Positions 35,324-47,148 of a stretch of 64,000 bases of DNA are shown here, in pieces (positions within the stretch are counted from its first letter, which is position 1; every line of letters starts with the position of its first letter). This DNA comes from Margaritispora aquatica (taxonomy: Eukaryota; Ascomycota; Leotiomycetes; Helotiales; Discinellaceae). The DNA is taken from NCBI GenBank assembly GCA_007644065.1, contig VJWN01000014.1, positions 868,001 through 932,000 of the forward strand, read 5' to 3'. Under the pieces are notes generated by a model. The model did no database searches. It saw nothing but the letters and a program-made list of their open reading frames with translations, and had not been told where the DNA came from. The translations under genes and the position numbers were made by a program.

Positions 35324-36430
35324 TCACGGATTCTCTTCTCCAACGACTATAATGAACTCCCCTCTTGGGTGGCAATGGCGATATGTGTCGAAGTGATCGC
35401 TTGACCATGCATATCCTTTAGGGCAAAGATCCTTCAAATACTTGCTCGATGGATAAGGACCGGAGCAATCGTCCCAAGTACCCTGTAGAATATCAATGTC
35501 AATCACATGTCTTGTATAACAGTAGGATGAAGGCAGAGCTTGCAAGCTGAAACTTGAAGGACTTGAAAGAATTGGAGCGAAGAGCGCCTGAACTTACAGT
35601 TTTCTTGCAGTCTAATTAAACAAATTTTAATCAGTTAGATTCTCAAGGTAGGAGCCAGAGCAAGACTCAAAATAACGCTGAGACACCCGATACGCATTGC
35701 TTGAACCCTTTTTTCTCCCACAGTCGATCAGATGGGCAAACCTGGTCGACTCGCGCCTTTGTCGGGGTACATTCAAACTCCTCCTTACAATCAGAGCCTG
35801 CTGCGAATGCAAAGTATCCACCAATGTTGAAGCCATCAACTACGCGTATGAGTGTCAGTCTAGATCTCTACCTTCTATCATTATTTATGCTTACCCAAGC
35901 TCAGATTGTAGCCAATTTTGTCCTACACATATTGTTAGTTACCATACTTTTAGTGGGCTAATGTTTCGATGACATACCTTGTCGCCAGCAGGGTCAGCAA
36001 CGAACTCCCATTTGGTAACAGCCCCATCATATTCGGCACAATCCTCTCCCCTCGAATTGCAACCTCTCAAGGCTCTGGCGCTTGCAGGAAACTTTTGGCC
36101 ACCAAAGGGCTTATTCCTGTCGAGCTCTCTAAAGTTTCCAATCTCGACCGATTCTTGTGGCTCTAGCTTGACCTTTCGTGAACCTGGAATGGAGGGGTCC
36201 GCGACATTGAGAGGATCCCAGTAATCAGAGAATTTAATCTCGATCCATGCCCACAGAGTGTCGGGACCATTGTTTATGACCGAAAACCTCAGGTTCTCGG
36301 AGCGAGCAGTGTTATCTTGTGCAATAAGGCGAGCACGATCATTCTTATATCTGGTGACCGTGAATTGATTATCTGCAAGCGCAGCAACAATTAGCAAGGC
36401 CATGACTGCGATGTAAATGAGATGAGCCAT
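35324..36430 (-). CDS. secreted thaumatin-like protein A
   Basis: Five exons on the minus strand: 36430-35978, 35922-35895, 35839-35687, a 14-nt micro-exon 35611-35598, and 35482-35324; 268 aa; all phases close. Residues 1-19 are a signal peptide (MAHLIYIAVMALLIVAALA). Thaumatin-fold hallmarks appear in order: an early strand region with NNGPDTLWAWIEI, an RGCNS turn, the LSLVDGFN segment assembled across an exon junction, VCPSDRLWE, QCVSDCKKT assembled across the micro-exon, DDCSGPY and LCPKGYAW. It has fewer cysteines than the 16 of plant thaumatins. Fungal members (GH152-like) can bind or cleave beta-1,3-glucan. The catalytic acidic residues were not assigned, so activity is uncertain. It lies on the same strand as thaumatin-like protein B. 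Confidence 0.68.
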
Positions 36431-37886
36431 GTTGAGTTTCTGAGCAGTTTTTTTATGTTTTCAGTATATGTCTTTCAAGAAGATGCGATGAGCGGTCGAG
36501 GAAAGTGCAGGAATGCAAGGCCTTTGGATGCATTTCTTCCGCTGGTTATTGTCGTTTGCGTCAATCTCTCCTCGTTACATCATTCGATATGATTCCACTT
36601 CAAGAGTATCGAACCTAGGTTTTTTGCTACATGATGTCAACCATTTACCAACCCCGAGTCTTGGGCGGATGTCAATCTTTCTGTGGAGTTAGTGCTCTCA
36701 GGAAGTGCGACAAATGTACCAGAGGACCATGATGATGGAAAGTGGATGATTTTAACGGTACACTTATTACTAGTATAACCTAAAGTACACCTATCACATA
36801 TGTTACGACATCATTCGGATTCTCAACGAGCTTTTTGGAAGTCTAGTCTCGTTTCTTTTTATAGTGGGGGTGGGTTTCCCCCACTTCTTCATGTCCTAAT
36901 GGTAGGGCAGTTGAGGAAAGCCTACTTAGTTCTACACCAAGTGTCTACTCGTACCGCTCTCTATTTAGACACAAGATTTCTAAGGCTACCTCGTGTATAG
37001 GCTCGCTTGTGTTTATGCCCGGAGTTTTCTACTTACCTGACTTATTGGGAAATTTTGCACTCCTTGGTTCAGTAGTAAGTGCTGAAAACGAGATGTCATT
37101 CGCAATCATGGCAATAATGAGTGGTCAGGGATGGGCACTGCAATTTTGAGAGTAGACGGACTTGTTACTTTCGTTCAAATCTACTTCTTATTGACAATTA
37201 ACAGTTGGCAGCTCAAGACGGTAAGTTCTATGGGGCTGGTGTTGGTCCATTGGCTGCTGTCGGTTTTGCCAAAATCCCCCAAAGACTATACAGAACTTGC
37301 ATATCACTAAGTTCACCAGGACAAAGTCCACTAAAAATGTATATGTATGCTGTTCTTTAGCTCGACGCTATGTGGGACCAGTGTTTCTTAAACTTTGCAC
37401 GCCATTTCACTACCCAGACTTTGGCTCATCAAACGCGGGTTTATCCGATAGGGCTGACAGAGAAGTGCAAGTGACCTATTCACGAGTGATCGGGAAATCG
37501 AAGGAATGGAATGGAAAATCCGCATACGATCCATCATACACACCATACTGAAGTGCGCAATGGATATCACGAGCTCATGAAATGCCAAGGTGAGAAACGC
37601 AGATTCATTTCGTAGCTCGTATCATAAATTTCAAGCAAATTCTCTTCCATTATTCTAAGAGCATCCTCTAATTTACTCCTATCTAAACTCCGAATACTTT
37701 TTGGGAAGATATGTAACATATATGTAACCTCACTCCGTATGGGTCCCTAGAGGTATGTACATTGGTACCAAATCTGCCAGACGCCATCGCTATGCAAGAA
37801 TCATAATATCGTGTTTTTACCCCCACGACGGACACTGAAGGTTGTTTGTAATGTCCGGGAGGAGAAAGCTTCACCATGTTCGATCC
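36431..37886. other. 1.5-kb spacer between the thaumatin-like genes
   Basis: No supported gene. An 84-codon plus-strand frame at 37297-37551 has a TTG start and some protein-like composition, perhaps a relic. The promoter of gene A should lie in the left part. Confidence 0.4.
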
Positions 37887-39297
37887 TTAACGAAGAGGAC
37901 TGAACTCGATGTGGACTGCTTGGGAGATGAGGCATGCATCAACGCTCCTAGCATCACTAATTTGAGTTAGCATATTGTTCATTCAAATATGAAGTCAGGG
38001 TGAACTTACTCGGATGGCCATGCATATGCATCAGGAGCAAGAGCCTTGTTAAATTGGCTAGACTTCTGACATTCAACTGCGAAATTGTTAGTTTGTGTAT
38101 CACAAGACCTTCTTAGAAGTCCACCAGTGTGGCAACGCTTATTTAGTGACATCTGAGGAGGGGAAAGAATGCTTACTATGCCCAGGCTTTCCTCGATTGA
38201 CAGCTGCATATACCCCCTCACAACAGTGTGCATCAGAACCAGTGTGTTTACAATCGGAAATGCATCCAACGTTTCCAAACTTGTCTTCCCAGAAGTGATC
38301 AGTTGGGCATAGAGCCTTAACAGCTCCGGGGGCGATATCAATCACACGGCCGTTTGTGCAAGCAGTGTCATTTATGCCATATGAGGTGGCCTTGATGTTG
38401 CTGGTCAGTCCGTTCACTAAGATTCTGTTAGTATGCGGCTGTCATAGCAGCAATATCGAGTGGTTGAAGCTTACCATTGCTGAGGTTTTCCCAGAGGTGG
38501 TTTTCCCATCTGCCACCATCCATGTGGAGCGTCCATTCAAATTGCGAATCTACAACCCTATCATCTTTGAAATGCTCACAGTTGCAATTTTCATCACATC
38601 CAAACTTGGGCTTATGAACGCCATTCCATTCGAAGTAACCAGTTGGGAGGAAGTTTCCAATGATGAGAATCGAGTGGGGAGCGACGTAAGCCATTCTGTT
38701 GTACTTGTCTTCGTCTGGGCTGAGAGCTCGAGGGTGAAGTTTTCCATCTGGGCCTTTGATGGTACTACCAACTTCCGAGTGTACGCACATACCTTCGGAA
38801 GTCGGATTGGAGAACAAGAACGGCAGAGTTCCGCCGTGACTGTAGGCAAATTCCCGGGCAGCGTCGTTGTCGAGGTCGTGTCTGGTGTGGTACCAAACAC
38901 CATCATCAGCCTTAATCGTGGTCGATGCTTGCTGGGTACCAGAGACGGGAACAGAAGGGCGAGGGTCAGTAACAGGTTGATCATCAACCTTAAGCTCATC
39001 AACAGGAGCTGGGACGACAGGAATTGGGACAACAGGATATCCGTTCGTGTCGATCATGAACCGAGCAGCCATGACGAGCGGGCGCATTGATTGAGTTGCG
39101 TTTGCAGGTCCGGTGACAGCAATACCGTTGCTAATGAGGTTGGTGCGGGCAGGGACAGAGATAGAGGCAGTGGCAGATTGAAAGGCAGAAGCACCTTCCA
39201 ACCTGAAGGCTGGGTTGCCGATATCCGTAACACCAGATGCAGGAGAAGAAAATCCCACGGCGATGAACATCACCATGAGAAGAAGTTGAAGCAACAT
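37887..39297 (-). CDS. secreted thaumatin-like protein B with N-terminal extension
   Basis: Four exons on the minus strand: 39297-38475, 38416-38177, 38076-38010 and 37947-37887; 396 aa; phases close. Residues 1-22 form a signal peptide (MLLQLLLMVMFIAVGFSSP). A Ser/Thr/Ala region and a Pro-rich linker (PVVPIPVVPAPVDE) precede the domain, making the protein about 130 residues longer than protein A. The C-terminal half follows the thaumatin order: FEWTLHMDGG, a VNGLTSNIKA segment where the family has VDGFN, ALCPTDHFW, GCISDCKHTGS, CCEGVY and KALAPDAYAWPSE, then a terminal ACLISQAVHIEFSP strand. Cys-rich and extracellular, presumably cell-wall or host interacting. The divergent N-terminal region is unrecognised. 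Similarity to protein A is domain-level only, so an old duplication or independent recruitment are both possible. Confidence 0.62.
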
Positions 39298-41921
39298 GAT
39301 TGCAAATTTTGTAGAGTGTTTGTGTATGTCTAGGCGTTAAATAAATTCGGAATCCGAAGTTTAGGCTGCTGGATAGATTTCGTACTCAAACTATTGGAAG
39401 AACGTGTATCGAACGATGTGTTGAAAGTAAGATGGCAAGAAAACTCGAGGGCAGAGAAGGATTATATATACTTTTCATCCGACTGTCTCTGATGCTGGTT
39501 GATAGTAGGACAAGCACATCATTGTTGACTACTCGGCCCCTCACTGTCGAATCCTCTCACAGCTCGAGCATCTTAGACTAAACATCGGATATTTGCACCA
39601 TGATGGGGGAAACGAGACTCGCCAAGCCAATTGCGTCCTGGCTGGAAGATATCTCCCGCCCAAAATGGTGATAGTTCACAAGCGAATTTTCGTTCTCCCA
39701 TCATTAATATGGGGTGGCATGTTTCCACATCAACCGTTAGTAAGGGTCAACAAGTCAATATCTGTGGGCCTCACTAAGCGGATTTTAAGCTAGGAAACCT
39801 CAGGTCCTCCGCTCTTATCACTAAAATTAATGTCGTCATGATGATTTATGTCTTAGAAAATCTACATTTATCATCACAACTCCAGTTTTCTTATCGCTGC
39901 GTAAAGTGAAAAATGCGTATTCAACACAACAAACACACAGATGAACCGAATTAGCGAGCCCCTTTTCACACCCACGACGCTGCAATAACTGCACGGCTCT
40001 AAAAATTGTGAGGTAGAGAAAGCAGCAAGTCCTCATACCAGATCCATGCTGCGCTCTGCTGCCTGAGTGGCCGAGATCTCCGAGCTTAGTACGAATTGTA
40101 CTTAGCTCTCCCTTTAGCACCCCCACCTGCTAAGCGAGGTCGTCTAGCGTGTACGACATTCTCAATGACAAGGTTGGTTTTCAGATACCATTCCTTCCTT
40201 ACACTACTGCTCCGAAAGCCGCAAGACGATGGAAATGGATGATGATCATCATAGATTCCCAATTTGTTGAGAAGATATCAAAGACGAGAAGTGATTAAGC
40301 TAATGTGAAGCGCTGGTTCCCCACCTCAGTCGACCTAGGAGACTGAAACACGCTGGAAATGACCAAACCATTGTTTCAGCACTCATGATACTATGAATAC
40401 AAATGTCTGTGACACAATTGGATGTCTCATTAGCGGGGAAAAGGGTAGATTCCGCTCGTGGATCCCCCACTCAACATCCTCATGCCCTACCCCACTAAGC
40501 CCTAAATAGCGGAACCACTTCACTTTCCCTCTGTATCCGTAAAGTTTGATCCATTAAGCCTAGCAAACTAGGCAAGCATCTTCACTGACTAAAGACATGG
40601 ATTCAAAGCACAACTCATCAACCACCATCTTCCCCCCTGCTAGTTGCGCACGACCGAGTCACAAACCCACTTCACGACCTCAATTTAAAGCAACACACTC
40701 ACAGGAGACCCTAACTCTGACCCTAAGGATTGGATGATGACAAGCAAGCCACGTCAGAAAGGCTCCGATATGGACATCCACCACCCATCCGTAAGACTCT
40801 GCGCTAGTAGCCTGAAGACGTAGGATAGCACAATTGTGGAGCTAAAGATATTGACACGGAAATCATCAATTTTGTGCCCCCTTCTTAGCACTCAAGCGCA
40901 CTTCTCATTTCCATTTCTCAGGCCCACCTTTCGTGCCATTCTGACCACCCACTCAAAACCGAGCCGCAAGACCAATTCACAGCTAACTTGAGACCCAACC
41001 CAATTCTCAACGCCTAACGGTTCCAAGTCACCAAAATCAGATAAAACCTATACGGAATCAACTTAAACAGGAGCTGGGTTTCCGCTCAATCAAGTTTGCT
41101 CTTCTCTGCATCATAAATTTGGAGATATCAAATCGGAAGTACAGGCTCAAGATGGGTTTTGGCTCAATTGAGAGGAAGCATTAAACCCCCCAGGCTTAAT
41201 GAATGTTTGATGCTCGGCTCTTGGACTGGTTGACTATGGATACTTATATTTCATTCAGTGTTTTAATGTCTCAGAAACTCGGAAACGAGTCTCCTATTCA
41301 ATCCTTGCATGGATTCACAAAAACGGTCTAGGCGAGATAGTTGAGAGGCCATCTCCGTATCAGAAAGTTCCAGAAAAACATCTCACTTGTACGAAAACTG
41401 AGCGCTCAATATAGCAGCGATGTGATTGAGCTAATCATAGGAGGGCCAACCATCCATCAGAAGCCCTTAGAAATCTCACATTTCGAGAGAAAGAGTGATA
41501 GGATTGGGTTTATGATGATTGTATTGATTAAGCCTTTAGCTAACATATGATCCCCTTCATCTAAGTATAGAATAGCATAGCATAGCACGCAACTCCCTTG
41601 TCCATTGTAGAATCGCCCCATTCAGCCCCTTCATCTCGCAACCGCCGACACTCAAACACGCCATCACGCCGAAAGATCCACGCAAAGTACAGCCCATGAG
41701 AGACGTGGCCTGGGATAGCAACCCATAAGTACATATTTGACAAAAGAAAATTGAGTGGAATAGTCTCTTTCCGTTTCATGGGAAATGTGCTGAAGTGACA
41801 GTCCCAAAAAAAAGGAAAAAAAGCTAACAAGCCAGAGCAAAAGGTAAAGATGGTGACTGACTCCCATAACAGTGCAAGACACGATCTGCGAGACAAGCCC
41901 TTACCCACACACACACAAAAT
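39298..41921. other. 2.6-kb spacer
   Basis: No supported gene. It contains the promoter of thaumatin-like gene B on the left. The right end is the 3' flank of P450-A, with a short (CA)n tract at 41906-41917. Confidence 0.45.
39461..39470 (-). promoter_or_regulatory. candidate TATA box of thaumatin-like gene B
   Basis: On the minus strand TATATATAAT, 164 nt upstream of the ATG at 39297. Position and orientation fit, but transcription starts are unknown. Confidence 0.3.
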
Positions 41922-43766
41922 TCAAGCGGTACCTTCACGGCGACGGACACGGATCTTAAAGTCCATCGGAGGACCAAGGCTGCCAATTAGCCATTTATTG
42001 GCTGGTCGCTCTGCGATTTGCTCGATATCGTAGTTCTGCGCAATGTACGCGAGGACGAGCTTCAACTGTTGGGCGGCGAAGAAACGGCCAGGGCTGAGGA
42101 TATATTAGCATGTAAGTACAAGGTCTGTGAGATTAAAACCTACCAAGCATGTTTACCATGAGAGAAAGCCAACCACGTTGAGCTCGTCGTGACCAGAGCT
42201 GTTCCTCGCTTTCCTTGACCTCCGGAAGAATTGGTCGAACCATGCGCCACATTGCCAGCCTCCTCCTGGCTTGTGGAAGCCGGGGAGCAGAAGCGAAGAG
42301 GCTCGAAGGCATGTGCGTTTTGATAGACGTCTTCATCGTGGTGGATCGGGAATGCGTGAATGCCAACTTTGACACCCATGGGAAGATGAAGACCGTTTGG
42401 AGTTGTCACACCTTCTTTGGTGATGACTTCCTTGAGAACGCCGCGACTGACGAATCCCCAGAGACGCATGCTTTCTCGAATACCACTGTCGAGACTTACC
42501 ATACGTGCGAGAGTTTGCTTGGACCAGACACCACCTGATAAGGTGAGCTCTTTCTCAATTTCTTCTCTGATCGTCGCGAAATAGTAGGGTGTAAGTGGAC
42601 TAGCGGCTAGATCGAGGAGAAGATTTGTGGCTGTGATGACGGATGATTGAATTGCTGCAAATGCGACAACATTGTAGCGGCGAGTGATGAGATCAACAGA
42701 ACGTTCTTGGGGGTCATTATTCACAAAAGATTGATCAATGGACCATTGGGCATAGTCAAACTATTCGGGTTAGTTTTGAATGGCAATTGGACACGACATT
42801 GACTTACCGGCCTCTTCTCATCGGCAAAGGGAGAAGAGTTTCTCTTCTTGATGATGGGAGAGAGGTACTTGGCACACTTCCGAAATTTCATTTTGTCAAA
42901 AATATTGACTAGAGGAGCGATGATACTTTTTGAGTCAATAAATGCTATGTTATTTGGAGGATATTACATACGGTCGGAAAATTTCAGGAATGAAGCTAAG
43001 GAAGACAGCCTGAACAACGACCAAACGAGCAAAATTCATTGAATTCGAAAGGAAATTCTCATCGCGGCCTGTTACCACATCAATAGGTGCTTCTCTTTAA
43101 TGCGGGAGATGACTTACAAAGTGGGAGACCAACTAGAACTCGAAGAGATATTCTGCCAATGATTTCAAGGACAGTGTCATAAAGACAAACCTCAGTCCAT
43201 TTATTAGTATTGGTGCCCCAAGACTTCTTAAATGCAAAATCAACTTCATCCATTACATCGTCTGTGAGCCGACCAAGTTGCTTTGACAATTCATTCCTGA
43301 TGATGTCAATATGGACGGTATCCCCAATAACACGCTGGTGTAGCATGGTATGCTGAGCTTGTAGGAAGCGCTGATTGACCTTCCCTTGATCAAGGACACT
43401 ATCTGGTTGTTGCAAGACCCATTCCATCTGTGAAGCTGGGAGAATCACTTCAGGCCCTGTTGTGATGTTTGGAAGGACGTATGGAAGTCCATTCTTAGAA
43501 TACTAGTCACTGTCAATTATAGCCTGTGGGGTTGCCGTGTACAAACTTACTTTGCGGTAACCCTCTTCGACAAGTTCACCACTACCGAAGAAACTTCTGA
43601 GAGTGACACGTGCTATGGAGCTAAAGCTTCCATCTTCAGCACCAACCCAAGGTATTGATGTAGAAATTCCCCAGCGTGAGAAGAACTTCCTGTAGTGAAA
43701 TTGAATGGTGGCTGCAACACAGACAAGTCCCATAAACACACATGCGAGTTCAAAAGTAAACAGCAT
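41922..43766 (-). CDS. cytochrome P450-A (ent-kaurene-oxidase-like group)
   Basis: Six exons on the minus strand: 43766-43551, 43502-43118, 43068-42972, 42925-42808, 42760-42144 and 42093-41922; 534 aa; all phases close. Residues ~1-20 are a hydrophobic ER anchor. The helix-K ExxR motif is ESMR (E368, R371). The heme loop FSHGKHACPGRFF, with thiolate C478, is completed across the last intron. The helix-I oxygen-binding site reads FAAIQSS instead of the usual AGxDT. That resembles the FAAIHTT pattern of fungal CYP68/CYP503-type enzymes such as ent-kaurene oxidase and related terpenoid oxidases; that subfamily placement is inference. Expected activity is NADPH-P450-reductase-dependent oxidation of a hydrophobic substrate. 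Another P450, a transporter and an SDR follow within 20 kb. Confidence 0.92.
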
Positions 43767-45892
43767 TCTTGATGCTTTTCGAAATAAACTTCAAACTCGT
43801 TGTCCGGGCAAAGAAGTTAGATAGTTAAGCGTAACGGACTCGCGCGCAAAGAAGTTGTTGAGGAGTTGTCAATTGATGATGTGTTGTAAACAACAAGGAA
43901 TACTTCTGAAAAGTTAGCTTTGCTCAAGCGAAGGGTAACGTATAAAAAGGGGCAACAGCCATCCAAACACGAGACTTCAATTACATGCGGAAGGAGCGTC
44001 AAAACCTCAGTTTCAAGCAGTTGAGAATCCATAGTAGAGGCTAGGAAAGTCCGTAACAGAACACACGGGAGGAAATTTTACCCGAAAAGTAAATTCGAAA
44101 GTGATATGTAGCTTCCCAGGAACCATCCGCGTGTGACTCTGATGGAACATGAGAGCTCTTGCCTTGTGGCTGACATTCAGGGCCCAGTTCTCTTCAAGTC
44201 ATCGGCCACCTGAAGTATGCTGTGTAATAGGAAGAAGATTGAACTGGTACGTACCTGCTGAAAGAGTACCACTTTAAGCGATGAAAACGCTCCAAATCGG
44301 CCTCAGAAAAGAATCGCGAGAAGCTCCCAAGAAGAGAAATTTGGAATATGAGAATGGGAATAAAGGTACTATCTATTTCCGCAAAGCTCTATTCTCGCCC
44401 AATGGGATTTGTGCTACTCATATCTCATTCTTCGATGAAATTTTATGGATCTCTCTCATCCGGCCAATTTGATGATGGCAATCATATACATCGCCGCTTC
44501 AATTGTCAAACATAATTGTCCGCGAGCCTTGAGGTTCATTTCATGAATCGCTCTTCTCGAAATTCGTCTATTTTTACAGATACAATTTGCAAGAGTCATG
44601 TAGCCTGTAGATCGCAATTCTCGTTGGTATCAAAGTGGAACAGTGGATCCTACACCATGGCCATCAAACCTTACCGGTCATTTTCACTGTGATACACGGG
44701 CGAAGCTCCTATGGAGAATAGATACCGGGGCATTTTCACGTATTTCCCTTGGTCATGTTCTCGAAGACCTCTGGCAAGCGGCGCATAAAGTCAGGCTCGC
44801 CACGCAGAGCTGGTGAGCAAGACATCTCAGCTTGACGGCGATGCTTCAGCTGCACAACGGGAAGATGTGGTATCACGAGAACGGTTCGAGGCTCTCTGTG
44901 GCATTGTACAAGTGCTACCCCCAGCGTGGTACACAACGCTGCAAGGTGGAAGATGGTGGGTGGCACAGCATGAACCACAGACTTTCCTGAGGAACGATCG
45001 AGGCTGAGAACAATTGGGTGCTTCATGGATCATAGCTTGATAGAAACATATGCAATGCAAACTGCACATGCAGCTCGAAATGGTTGTGCAGAAATCGATG
45101 GTTGGGGAATAGGAAAAGAAAATTGGGATGCAGAATCGAAAAGTGGGCTTTCACAGTATATTTATGCGGGGCAAATGTACGGACGGCATCCACCTTAAGC
45201 GAGGTTATTTATACTCGGCAATTCGTCCAATCATCTTTGGATGGTGGCTTGCCAATTGTAACTGTTGTGGTTGTGACTTGGATATCAGTCATCTTGTACA
45301 GGAAGCAATAGACCATTGATCATTGATCATTGATCATTGTAGATAGATGAGAGTCAACATTCCTATTTCTATACCTCTGCAAATGATGTTCAAATTACAA
45401 GATTATTATGATCGCTGGTCTCCACAAGGTTGCAACTTCCTGCCGGAGAATGCTCCGGTGCAGAGGCAGGTTTTCACGGACATACGCAGTCATAGCTACT
45501 CAGGCGTCATGAATACGATACAAAGAAGGTCTATCAGTTCCCCACTAGGTAGCAGCATTGAGTTCGAAAGTGAAATACACTTTGACTGATTCAACGACTT
45601 CTCGAGAAGTGAAATCTTAAAAGCCCTTTCTTCCATTCACAAGAATTTTTCGGGGGCGACACAAAACTGGATCTGCTCCTAATATCGAACAGTTTCTAGA
45701 ATTGGTCAGTTTTCATATTTCAAGCTCTAGAACTCATTATCACCAACAATAACCCCAACTATCAAAACACTCCCAAACAGACGATCCTCACAAGACTTAC
45801 AGCACAAGACCTATTTCGATCTTTGAAGCACTTCAAATACACCCATCTACCACCAACCTCCTCAAATCGCTTCCAATTACCATCGAATCAAC
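43767..45892. other. 2.1-kb divergent spacer between P450-A and hydrophobin
   Basis: No supported gene. It holds the promoters of P450-A (minus) and the hydrophobin (plus). A 7-bp tandem repeat lies at 45313-45339. Confidence 0.45.
45313..45339 (+). repeat. 7-bp tandem repeat (CATTGAT)n
   Basis: Four near-perfect copies of CATTGAT, each containing TGATCA palindromes where copies meet. Confidence 0.85.
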
Positions 45893-46471
45893 ATGCGTAC
45901 CTTTACCCTTCTCGCCCTCCTCCTCACCACCTTTCTCCCAACCGCGCATGCCATCCCACAACTCCTTGGTCTCGTCGGCCAGCTCTTAAATCTAGTCCCA
46001 ATAATCTCTACACCACCACCGGCCTCACTCTGGACAGCCCACCCCTCGCCCGCATGCGCAGATATCAACCAGGGAACACTACTCTGCTGCTCGTCGATAT
46101 TCAATGGTGACATCCCGCTCGTGGTGTATACGTCTAGCTTGTTGGCGTATAAGCTGAATAAGAATAGTGTGAATTGTATTTATGGTATATGCTTTCCTTC
46201 TCTGGTGGTGGCTTTGAAATGAAGAGAGTGCGATCAAAATAGGTTTAGGATACCTGCTAAATCGAGACGTAGGTGAGCGTATGGCAAACGCAAGCAGCAC
46301 ATGCAATCCTGGTACGAAGCTATGCTGTCAAGTCGATGCATTAGTCGATGTAAGCCGCCATCCTCCTTGGGTACTCTCACCCACAAACCAAACTCAACTA
46401 ACATACCACCTCAGACTCCCTTCAAAAACATCGTCAATCTCGCCGTCTACTGCCAGAATGCCATCAGCTGA
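45893..46471 (+). CDS. hydrophobin, intermediate class I-like
   Basis: Small secreted amphipathic coat protein. Three exons: 45893-46184, 46243-46349 and 46415-46471; 151 aa. A signal peptide (residues 1-20, cleavage after AHA) is followed by the eight-cysteine pattern C-x9-CC-x28-C-x23-C-x6-CC-x19-C-x5. The adjacent Cys pairs are at TLLCCSS and KLCCQV. Class II has x11 and x16 where this protein has 28 and 23, so the middle spacing is class I, while the first gap of nine residues is typical of class II. The first intron has two in-frame acceptors six nt apart (exon 2 at 46243 or 46249), changing the product by two residues. Expected to self-assemble at air-water or wall surfaces. It lies between P450-A and the ABC transporter. 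Confidence 0.85.
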
Positions 46472-47148
46472 ATACTTCAACACGATCTGATGACGAGAAC
46501 TCACATTGCGAAGCTGGAAGGTGATTTCCGTTGTTGAGATTGTAAGATTATTAAATCGCATTGTTCTGTCTTGCTACCAAATCCGTGAGCGTCTTAGCTT
46601 GAAATATGGGTGTTGGCTGTTGTGTATTATGTTCACTTCAGCTAAGGGCTAGAGCCTAGGGTGGTCGGATTTTGATCTAAATGGGTATTTGTATGATAGA
46701 GTTGCAGATATGCTAATCAATAATGTTTATACTTGACTCATCAGCTCATGATTTTGAATCCAAGAAATTTGTAACATATGGGGATGATCGAAGCACATAT
46801 AGTACAGTAGACGAGGTAAAATGGTGGGGTGATCGGTCCATATCTTCGAAAGTTTCGAGAGAAAGCCTTATCTTAATTCACCTTCACATCTAATCGCTGG
46901 CCGAAATGCTGTGATATTGCGAATAAGCTAAGTCAAATTGCCGTTAAGAAATAAGATTTTCCCAAATACCAAGCACCGGAAATGTCATCCCATAAGCCAT
47001 TAAACCATATCCATATCCATACAATACCAACCAAACATAATACCACGCCACCCCGTCCATATTGCCATAATCGCAAATATACCATTTTCTTGCCCACCAG
47101 CGCGCCTAAACCCAGCCAAAACGCCAAAAGGAACCACAAACCATAGTC
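46472..47148. other. convergent spacer
   Basis: About 680 nt between the 3' ends of the hydrophobin and the ABC transporter gene. No supported gene. Confidence 0.5.

Noticed and set aside
40050..40100. tRNA-like A-box (TGAGTGGCCGAGA)
   Set aside because: No cloverleaf can be folded: the B-box and matching acceptor stem are absent.
44736..45069. Overlapping open frames on both strands upstream of the hydrophobin
   Set aside because: Both strands are open over the same stretch with no motif, and a coding role could not be decided for either; treated as promoter-side spacer.
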